Positions 1 through 4,899 of a stretch of 7,553 bases of DNA are shown here, piece after piece. The stretch is from positions 1 to 7,553 of the forward strand of contig JAQTOJ010000092.1 in assembly GCA_028713395.1 (NCBI GenBank), written 5' to 3'. The notes beneath the pieces were generated by a model. It saw only the letters and a program-made list of their open reading frames with translations, had not been told where the DNA came from and searched no databases. The position numbers were made by a program, and so were the translations under genes. The DNA is from Dehalococcoidales bacterium (GTDB lineage Bacteria > Chloroflexota > Dehalococcoidia > Dehalococcoidales > Fen-1064). Within the stretch, counting starts at the first letter, position 1. Each line of letters begins with the position of its first letter.

Positions 1-835
1 AGAGCAAACATCCGCCATCGGGAGTATCCTCAATTGATTGGGAAATGTGCCACACTGATTCCTTTACACGGCGTGTCACGTGTGGTGAGAATTTCAGGAT
101 AATACCAATTGCATCTCCGGTGAAAATACCCCAGCTTGGCTCTAACAACTTCCCGATATTTATATCAGGTGGAATCTCGAACCGTTTGTTCAAGACCTCT
201 ACATCTTTCATGCGCTCAAGTTTGAAGGTTATCATTCCTTCTTTACCCACCCTCACCGCATGCCCAATGACATAAACAGAAAAGCCCACCCCGGTCATAT
301 CCACAAAATAAGGCTCCAGACGCCATTCCTTGGCGCCTTCACTTTCAAGCGACTGGTATTTCATTTTCACCTGACGCTGTGTTGTCCATGCGATTGCAAT
401 ATTCTCGAAGTTACGTATGAACTCTAGGTCTTCCTTTTTATCACCAACCGAACTAGCACTCTCTTTCAAACGTATCGCAAGGGTAGAAGGTAGTACAGAG
501 GAAATCTTGGTTAGAGCTCTTTCAATGTGTGGGTTGTTCTCATCGGTCTGACGGAGAGCGAGACGACAAGCCAGGAATATTACCATTGCCTCATAAAGTG
601 AGAAGGAAACCGGTGGCAGAATGTAGCCTTCGGTAATCCCATAACGGTCTCCATTCTGCATCAGTGGTACCTTAAGGTCAGTGTCCAGTGACAAAATATC
701 CCTTTGAATCGTACGCACACAAACTCCGCAAAGGTCGGCTAATTCTTTACTCGTGAGACCTGAGGGATCGCTGTGGAGAAAATGTTGTATTTGGCTAAGA
801 CGAATTGCCCGCGCTAGACTATCTTTATCTTTCAA
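1..835 (-). CDS. HTH-WYL domain transcriptional regulator (3' end cut by window edge)
   Basis: The reverse strand is open for 278 codons from a TTG at 835-833 to the left edge, so the C-terminus is missing (about 40 residues, judging from the usual length near 320). The TTG is chosen because AGGGGG lies 6 nt upstream; no other start near the N-terminus is as well placed. Residues about 8-55 form a winged helix-turn-helix of the HTH_11/DeoR-like kind (GLTSKELADLCGVCVRTIQRD, recognition helix around 37-50). Residues about 145-220 resemble a WYL domain: 'VKMKYQSLES', 'WRLEPYFVD', then 'FSVYVIGHAV' and 'FKLERMKDVEVLNKRFEIP'. The name-giving Trp-Tyr-Leu is Val-Tyr-Val here. Residues about 243-278 match the start of the C-terminal WCX extension ('LKFSPHVTRRVKESVWHIS'). 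Such proteins bind DNA and sense nucleic-acid or nucleotide ligands; the target here is unknown. It is transcribed in the same direction as the cytochrome gene but 292 nt away. Confidence 0.88.
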   Translation of the reverse strand, partial: MKDKDSLARAIRLSQIQHFLHSDPSGLTSKELADLCGVCVRTIQRDILSLDTDLKVPLMQNGDRYGITEGYILPPVSFSLYEAMVIFLACRLALRQTDENNPHIERALTKISSVLPSTLAIRLKESASSVGDKKEDLEFIRNFENIAIAWTTQRQVKMKYQSLESEGAKEWRLEPYFVDMTGVGFSVYVIGHAVRVGKEGMITFKLERMKDVEVLNKRFEIPPDINIGKLLEPSWGIFTGDAIGIILKFSPHVTRRVKESVWHISQSIEDTPDGGCLL

Positions 836-841
836 GCCGTG

Positions 842-847
842 CCCCCT
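842..847 (-). promoter_or_regulatory. Ribosome binding site setting the TTG start of the WYL regulator
   Basis: On the minus strand this reads AGGGGG, 6 nt before the TTG at 835. It is the main reason for choosing a non-ATG start, and it makes the N-terminus fit the usual HTH-WYL layout. Confidence 0.6.
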
Positions 848-884
848 AAATTATTTTTAGGAAGAGTGGTTAATTTGCTGCCAT

Positions 885-893
885 ACTATAACA
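885..893 (-). promoter_or_regulatory. Candidate extended -10 promoter of the WYL regulator
   Basis: The minus strand reads TGTTATAGT: an extended -10 (TGn) followed by TATAGT, five of six matches to TATAAT. Transcription would begin near 878, giving a leader of roughly 40 nt that includes the AGGGGG site. There is no good -35 at 17 nt. Instead the plus strand holds two copies of GGTCG (896-900 and 912-916), 16 nt apart, where a -35 or an operator would lie. Autoregulation is possible but only inferred. Confidence 0.4.
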
Positions 894-979
894 TAGGTCG
901 GCGACAATCTCGGTCGTCTTGAATAGCGTATCCCTAACTTGTCATTTTAGTCTTTTGCAACTGACTGCCTAAAGCTGTC

Positions 980-999
980 AAAAAATCGGTCTTTGCCGG
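980..999 (-). terminator. Weak terminator-like element downstream of the cytochrome gene
   Basis: On the minus strand a short GC stem (CGG, 6-nt loop, CCG) is followed by A and then six T residues. It lies about 130 nt beyond the cytochrome stop codon and before the regulator promoter. The stem is only 3 bp, so this is a weak candidate; no better minus-strand terminator is visible between the two genes. Confidence 0.2.
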
Positions 1000-1017
1000 T
1001 AACTTTGATTGAGGGTT

Positions 1018-1035
1018 TGGTGGTGTGTACCGCCA
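1018..1035. repeat. Small hairpin in the regulator-cytochrome intergenic region
   Basis: TGGTGGT and ACCGCCA are separated by GTGT. On the plus strand this makes a 7-bp stem with one G-T wobble; on the minus strand the wobble becomes a C-A mismatch. No T-run follows on either strand, so it is listed as a repeat and not as a terminator. Confidence 0.3.
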
Positions 1036-1044
1036 TTGAAAGAT

Positions 1045-1064
1045 AGTCCGTTAACAAACGGATT
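1045..1064. terminator. Hairpin with a T-rich flank, terminator-like
   Basis: TCCGTT (1047-1052), loop AACA, AACGGA (1057-1062) is a perfect 6-bp stem; on the plus strand a G-T wobble and an A-T pair extend it to 8 bp. The plus strand continues with TTTATTTAGTTATT, so the polarity favours rightward transcription, although no plus-strand gene ends here. It lies 64 nt past the cytochrome stop and could also stabilise or end that leftward transcript, but it has no T-run in that direction. Confidence 0.3.
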
Positions 1065-1127
1065 TATTTAGTTATTCCGGGGTTGACAGAATCCATTACT
1101 GCTCGATTAAGATTAGACGCCTACTTA

Positions 1128-1583
1128 TTACTTCAGAGTCTTAATAAAAGTCACCAAATCGTTCAAATCTTTCTCAGACATCTGCCAGCGGGGCATGGGG
1201 TATTCTAGGGGACTTCCTGCTGAGTCTAAACCATCGGTAATCGCTCTTTTTAATGTCTCCTCGTTGTATGGCTGCGGGTCCATATCTGGCGCAGTCAATA
1301 CTGTCCAGGTGATATTCGGGACGTTGACGCTTTGCATCATCATCGTTATCCGACCACCCTTGCCGTTAGGACCATGGCAGTTTACACAGGCAATCGCCCG
1401 CATCATAGAGAAGCCACCGGAATTGGTGATGGATTCTCCGGAAGAGCTGGTAGCCGTATCAAATATCCTCTGTCCATTGGAACTGAATTGTAATGAATAT
1501 GAATATGACTGAGACGAAGAGCAAGACACTATCGAACCGGTAATGAAAAACACTGCACCAACTATCAATGCTCTCACTATCAT
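1128..1583 (-). CDS. Monoheme c-type cytochrome, predicted lipoprotein
   Basis: This encodes 151 residues if translation starts at the ATG at 1583-1581. An in-frame TTG at 1604 would add seven residues (MRLKYKQ), but it lies between the -35 and -10 of the best promoter, and an in-frame stop closes the frame just upstream. The N-terminus is a signal peptide: one Arg, a hydrophobic stretch, and a lipobox-like Ile-Val-Ser-Cys with Cys21. Export with lipid anchoring is therefore predicted, followed by a Ser-rich linker. Residues 66-70 are the heme-binding CVNCH. Met130 in the 'EYPMPRW' segment is the likely second axial ligand, followed by the usual C-terminal helix ('SEKDLNDLVTFIKTLK'). This is the layout of a class I cytochrome c electron carrier. 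No partner oxidase or reductase is in the window, so its redox partner is unknown. It is divergent from the sulfur operon. Confidence 0.85.
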   Translation of the reverse strand: MIVRALIVGAVFFITGSIVSCSSSQSYSYSLQFSSNGQRIFDTATSSSGESITNSGGFSMMRAIACVNCHGPNGKGGRITMMMQSVNVPNITWTVLTAPDMDPQPYNEETLKRAITDGLDSAGSPLEYPMPRWQMSEKDLNDLVTFIKTLK

Positions 1584-1591
1584 TTGCTTGT

Positions 1592-1620
1592 ACTTTAATC
1601 GCAACGGGATATTTTGTCAA
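1592..1620 (-). promoter_or_regulatory. Candidate promoter of the cytochrome gene
   Basis: The minus strand reads TTGACA (1620-1615), a 17-nt spacer, then TAAAGT (1597-1592, four of six matches to TATAAT). The expected transcription start is at about 1585, immediately before the ATG at 1583. The message would then be nearly leaderless, which agrees with the lack of a Shine-Dalgarno site in front of that ATG. Confidence 0.45.
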
Positions 1621-1635
1621 CAATAAAATAACCTC

Positions 1636-1665
1636 TTGACAGCCTGGTTTCACTTCTGGTATTCT
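1636..1665 (+). promoter_or_regulatory. Candidate promoter of the sulfur amino acid operon
   Basis: TTGACA (1636-1641), an 18-nt spacer, then TATTCT (1660-1665) preceded by TG plus one base, which is an extended -10. Transcription would start near 1672 and give a leader of about 150 nt before metY. Its -35 faces the -35 of the leftward cytochrome promoter across 15 AT-rich bases, so one bound regulator could affect both. Confidence 0.5.
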
Positions 1666-1719
1666 AAAATAATCCTGATACATTATTAAAACGATGATAA
1701 TAGTGATAAATAAGAAAAC

Positions 1720-1724
1720 GGAGG
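1720..1724 (+). promoter_or_regulatory. Ribosome binding site of the leader mini-ORF
   Basis: GGAGG lies 9 nt before the ATG at 1734. It is as strong as the site of any full gene in the window, which supports real translation of the mini-ORF. Its last G is the first base of the perfect palindrome GTTAGCTAAC (1724-1733), which fills the spacer up to the start codon. Confidence 0.55.
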
Positions 1725-1732
1725 TTAGCTAA

Positions 1733-1745
1733 CATGGCAACCATG
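1733..1745 (+). repeat. Small hairpin over the mini-ORF start codon
   Basis: CATGG, loop CAA, CCATG gives a perfect 5-bp stem that contains the start codon of the leader ORF. Together with the adjoining palindrome GTTAGCTAAC (1724-1733) it suggests that the leader RNA can fold in alternative ways around the mini-ORF start. Confidence 0.3.
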
Positions 1746-1769
1746 ATAACGCGCGGCTGCTCCAGTTGA
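1734..1769 (+). CDS. Candidate cysteine-containing leader peptide (MATMITRGCSS)
   Basis: Eleven codons and a TGA: ATG GCA ACC ATG ATA ACG CGC GGC TGC TCC AGT. It sits in the untranslated leader of the sulfur operon, about 62 nt after the predicted transcription start and 54 nt before the metY ATG, with its own GGAGG site. The single Cys codon is third from the end. Leader peptides with Cys codons near their end are known to attenuate cysteine-related operons in other bacteria (for example mycobacterial polycysteine leaders), and this operon makes cysteine. The CTCC at 1760-1763, spanning the Cys and Ser codons, is complementary to the GGAG of the metY ribosome site (1813-1816), offering a simple switch. 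Translation and function are inferred. Confidence 0.5.
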   Translation: MATMITRGCSS

Positions 1770-1810
1770 AGCTCAAAATTGAATGCTACCTTAAAAATTA
1801 TCTGAGAATG

Positions 1811-1816
1811 AAGGAG
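1811..1816 (+). promoter_or_regulatory. Ribosome binding site that fixes the metY start
   Basis: AAGGAG lies 7 nt before the ATG at 1824 but only 1 nt before the in-frame ATG at 1818. The downstream ATG is therefore the likely start, giving MSHRLETIALHAGQ, the usual N-terminus of the family. Confidence 0.7.
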
Positions 1817-1823
1817 TATGTTA

Positions 1824-3119
1824 ATGTCACACAGACTTGAAACGATTGCATTGCACGCCGGCCAGGAAAATCCTGATTCCGCTACCGGCGCCCGGGCGGT
1901 GCCCATTTATCAGACGACTTCTTATGTATTCAAAAATACGGAACACGCCGCCAATCTATTTGGATTAAAAGAACTGGGAAATATCTACACCCGGCTCAAC
2001 AACCCGACCAACGATATTTTCGAAAGAAGGGTGGCTGCGATCGAAGGGGGTTTCGGAGCTCTCGCTGTTTCCTCTGGCCAGTCGGCCATAACGTTCTCTT
2101 TATTGAACATCACTCGTCCTGGAGACAATATCGTTTCTGCCAACAATTTGTACGGCGGCAGCTATGAACTTTTTCATTACACTTTCCCCAAGCTCGGCAG
2201 AACGGTAAAATTCGTTGATTCACAGAACCTCGATGCTTTTAAGAAGTCAATCGATGATCGGACTCGTGCTATTTACGCGGAAACGATCGGGAATCCCAAG
2301 TTGGATGTACCCGATTTTGAAGCTCTGGCAAAAATAGCCCACGATGCCGGTATCCCGTTGGTGATCGATAATACAGTGGGTGTTGGTATTGTCCGGCCAA
2401 TCGAGTATGGCGCGGATATTTTAGCTACTTCCGCCACCAAATACATCGGCGGTCACGGCACCTCGGTCGGCGGCGTAATCGTTGACGGTGGTAAATTCAA
2501 ATGGAACAACGGCAAGTTCCCCGAGTTCACGGAACCCGACCCCAGTTATCATGGGCTGAAACACTGGGATACTTTCCAGGATTTTGCCGGGTTGGGAAAC
2601 GTGGCTTTTATCTTTAAACTAAGGCTCCAGTGGCTTAGGGATGTCGGCGCGGCGCTGAGTCCATTCAATTCTTTCCTTTTCTTGCAAGGGTTGGAAACTC
2701 TACCTCTGCGGCAACAGAAGCACTCGTCAAATGCCCTGGAAATCGCCAGATTCCTGAGTAAACATCCAGCCGTAGCCTGGGTCAATTACCCCGGTCTGGA
2801 AAATAACCCCAATTATAAAATTGCCGCCAAATATCTTAAGGAGCAGTTCGGTGGATTGATCGGTTTTGGAATCAAGGGTGGGGTAGAACCCGCTAAAAAA
2901 TTCATTGCCGCTTCCAAACTATTTTCTTTGCTGGCTAATATCGGCGATGCTAAATCACTCGTCATCCATCCGGCATCGACGACGCATCAGCAACTAACCG
3001 CCGAAGAACAAAAAGAAACCGGAGTTACCCAGGACTACATCCGGCTTTCCATTGGTTTGGAAAACGCCGAGGATCTGAAAGAAGATCTTGACCAGGCGCT
3101 AAAGCAAGCGGTTAAGTAA
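1824..3119 (+). CDS. metY: O-acetylhomoserine sulfhydrylase (aminocarboxypropyltransferase)
   Basis: A 431-residue pyridoxal phosphate enzyme of the Cys/Met metabolism family. It converts O-acetylhomoserine plus sulfide to homocysteine and acetate in the cytoplasm. Visible landmarks: 'HAGQENPDSATGARAVPIYQTTSYVF' at the N-terminus; Tyr55 and Arg57 in 'YTRLNNPT', which contact the cofactor phosphate of the neighbouring subunit; 'SSGQSA' at 83-88 for phosphate binding; Asp182 in 'VIDNTVG', which pairs with the pyridine nitrogen; and Lys206 in 'SATKYIGGHG', the Schiff-base lysine. The length of about 430, and the extra segment around 222-290 ('NNGKFPEFTEPDPSYHGL', 'FIFKLRLQWLRDVGAALSPFNSF'), separate MetY from the shorter cystathionine enzymes of about 380 residues, including the paralogue at the end of this operon. 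It is the first gene of the operon, behind a long leader with a mini-ORF; metX follows 26 nt later. Confidence 0.95.
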   Translation: MSHRLETIALHAGQENPDSATGARAVPIYQTTSYVFKNTEHAANLFGLKELGNIYTRLNNPTNDIFERRVAAIEGGFGALAVSSGQSAITFSLLNITRPGDNIVSANNLYGGSYELFHYTFPKLGRTVKFVDSQNLDAFKKSIDDRTRAIYAETIGNPKLDVPDFEALAKIAHDAGIPLVIDNTVGVGIVRPIEYGADILATSATKYIGGHGTSVGGVIVDGGKFKWNNGKFPEFTEPDPSYHGLKHWDTFQDFAGLGNVAFIFKLRLQWLRDVGAALSPFNSFLFLQGLETLPLRQQKHSSNALEIARFLSKHPAVAWVNYPGLENNPNYKIAAKYLKEQFGGLIGFGIKGGVEPAKKFIAASKLFSLLANIGDAKSLVIHPASTTHQQLTAEEQKETGVTQDYIRLSIGLENAEDLKEDLDQALKQAVK

Positions 3120-3145
3120 ATTTAGTTCACCATACTGGAGCCAAT

Positions 3146-4303
3146 ATGGAAACCACAAACGAAGGCAACGCGGGTATAATCTCAACGCAATACTTTACGT
3201 TTGCCCAGCCACCAGATGAGATGAAGCTGGAAAACGGAGAGACTCTTGGACCGGTGACGCTGGCCTATGAGACCTACGGGAATCTCAACAAGGAAAGGTC
3301 AAATGCGATTCTAATCGTGCACGCCTTGTCCGGAGATGCTCACGTGGCCGGCATCAACCGGGAGAACGGAGACCCAGGCTGGTGGAACACGATGGTGGGA
3401 CCGGGTAAGGCTTTCGATACTGGTAAATACTTTGTTGTCTGTTCCAATGTCATCGGCGGCTGCCGCGGTTCCACCGGGCCTTCGTCCATAAATCCCAAAA
3501 CGGGCCGCAATTACGGCCTGAATTTCCCGCTCATCACAATCGGGGACATGGTCAACGCCCAGAAGCGTTTGATTGATTACCTGGGGATAAAGAAACTGCT
3601 GACAGTTGCCGGAGGCTCTATGGGCGGCATGCAGGTGCTGCAATGGATGGTTTCATATCCTGAAATGATACGAAGCGCCATGCCCATCGCCATCACCTTG
3701 AAACACTCACCGCAACAAATTGCTTTTAATGAAGTGGGGAGGCAGGCAATCATTGCGGACCCGAACTGGAAACAGGGGGACTATTACGGAGGACCGCCGC
3801 CGGTGACCGGGCTCGCTCTGGCCAGAATGGTGGGCCATATCACATACATGAGCGATCAATCGATGGAGGAAAAGTTTGGCCGGAGGTTCCGTAGTGAGAG
3901 GGTAAAGAATAAATTCGCCCAGGATTTTGAGGTGGAAGGCTACCTGCAAAATCGGGGCACGCATTTCGTGAAGCGTTTCGATGCCAATTCCTACCTGTAT
4001 GTCACCAAGGCGATGGACTTCTTCGATGCGTCAAACGGTAAGCCGTTAGCCGAAACGTTCAAGGGGCTAAAGGCTAAAGTGATGGTCATCGCTTTTAAAT
4101 CGGACTGGTTGTACCCGGCTTATCAGTCCCGTGAAATCGTCAGAGCTTGTAAAATGGCCGGGTTGGAAGTTACTTATTGCGAAGTGGATTCCACCTACGG
4201 CCACGATGCTTTCTTATTGGAAACGGAAGAATTAACTCATCTCATTGGTTATTTCCTGGAAAAGTTATTCCGGGGAGAGGTAACAGCGGAATATGAAATA
4301 TAG
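3146..4303 (+). CDS. metX: Homoserine O-acetyltransferase
   Basis: A 385-residue alpha/beta hydrolase-fold acyltransferase that makes O-acylhomoserine from homoserine and acyl-CoA, the substrate for MetY. The catalytic triad is visible: Ser158 in the nucleophile elbow 'AGGSMGGMQ', Asp320 in 'FKSDWLYP', and His353 in 'YGHDAFLLE'. Other family motifs are 'LAYETYG' near 39-45, 'VHALSGDAH' at 58-66, and 'VIGGCRGSTGPSS' at 102-114. The length is normal and the fold looks complete. GGAG lies 5 nt before the ATG. The 3' end overlaps metW by 11 nt, implying translational coupling. MetX sequences include acetyl- and succinyl-specific forms; acetyl is favoured because MetY stands next to it, but the sequence alone does not prove it. 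Confidence 0.95.
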   Translation: METTNEGNAGIISTQYFTFAQPPDEMKLENGETLGPVTLAYETYGNLNKERSNAILIVHALSGDAHVAGINRENGDPGWWNTMVGPGKAFDTGKYFVVCSNVIGGCRGSTGPSSINPKTGRNYGLNFPLITIGDMVNAQKRLIDYLGIKKLLTVAGGSMGGMQVLQWMVSYPEMIRSAMPIAITLKHSPQQIAFNEVGRQAIIADPNWKQGDYYGGPPPVTGLALARMVGHITYMSDQSMEEKFGRRFRSERVKNKFAQDFEVEGYLQNRGTHFVKRFDANSYLYVTKAMDFFDASNGKPLAETFKGLKAKVMVIAFKSDWLYPAYQSREIVRACKMAGLEVTYCEVDSTYGHDAFLLETEELTHLIGYFLEKLFRGEVTAEYEI

Positions 4304-4898
4304 TTTAGAAAAAATAGAAACCATTGCCATAGCGGAAATCGTCATGCCAAAATCATCTGTGCTCGACCTGGGATGCGGCGATGGTACTTTACTTTCGGTT
4401 TTAGTCAAGGACAAGAAATGCCGTGTACAGGGAATCGATATTGACGAACAAGCTATCTATAAATGTGTGGCACGCGGCTTAAGCGTGATGCATGGAGATA
4501 TCGATACGGGTTTATCTGAATATGGAGACAATTCCTTCGATTACGTGATTCTCAACCAGAGTTTCCAACAGGTCAAGAAGCCGGATGTCGTTCTCAAAGA
4601 AGCATTGAGAGTGGGTAAGGAAGTGATCGTCAGCTTTCCGAACTTTGCGCATATATCGGCGCGTACGCAGATATTCTTTACGGGCAAGACACCGGTCACG
4701 CCATCGCTTCCTTTTGCATGGTACAACACCCCGAATCTGCATTTCTTGAGCATCTCTGATTTTCAGATGTTTTGCCGGAAAAGTAACATCCAAGTTAGCC
4801 GGTCTGTCTTTTTAGGTTCCCGGCACCGGGTGCGTTTTTTTCAAAACCTGCTGGCTTTAACCGGGATTTTTGTGATTTCCAACCAGGGAAGGGAATGA
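4293..4898 (+). CDS. metW: Methionine biosynthesis protein MetW (class I methyltransferase fold)
   Basis: A 201-residue protein with the SAM-binding motif I 'VLDLGCGDGTLL' (about 23-34), an acidic end of strand 2 ('QGIDIDEQAI', 46-55), and 'FDYVILNQSFQQVKKPDVVLKEALRV' (82-107). The stretch 'GKTPVTPSLPFAWYNTPNLHFLSISDF' (131-157) is the MetW family signature, close to G-x-x-P-V-T-x-x-L-P-W-Y-T-P-N-H in known members. In other bacteria MetW is needed with MetX for homoserine acylation and appears to work as its partner; whether it methylates anything is unsettled. The start overlaps the metX end by 11 nt, the tightest link in the operon apart from the CBS junctions, consistent with a MetX-MetW complex. 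The next gene begins 1 nt after its stop. Confidence 0.93.
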   Translation: MKYSLEKIETIAIAEIVMPKSSVLDLGCGDGTLLSVLVKDKKCRVQGIDIDEQAIYKCVARGLSVMHGDIDTGLSEYGDNSFDYVILNQSFQQVKKPDVVLKEALRVGKEVIVSFPNFAHISARTQIFFTGKTPVTPSLPFAWYNTPNLHFLSISDFQMFCRKSNIQVSRSVFLGSRHRVRFFQNLLALTGIFVISNQGRE

Positions 4899-4899
4899 T

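Noticed and set aside
45..275. Plus-strand 76-codon open frame
   Set aside because: It is antisense to the well-supported WYL regulator and has no recognisable family features.
1083..1113. TTGACA with TAAGAT as a plus-strand promoter
   Set aside because: The 19-nt spacing is poor, and the transcript would run antisense into the cytochrome gene with no product to explain it.
1195..1512. Plus-strand 105-codon open frame
   Set aside because: It is antisense to the cytochrome; the heme motif and signal peptide support the minus strand.
1459..1683. Minus-strand 74-codon frame with a hydrophobic end
   Set aside because: It overlaps the signal-peptide region of the cytochrome in another frame and covers the promoter region; the hydrophobicity is inherited from the overlapping signal peptide.
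1818..1820. Upstream ATG as metY start
   Set aside because: It is only 1 nt from AAGGAG; the ATG at 1824 has normal spacing and gives the usual N-terminus.
1672..1823. SAM riboswitch or T-box in the metY leader
   Set aside because: No conserved SAM-riboswitch core and no T-box sequence could be found; the leader is short and AT-rich.
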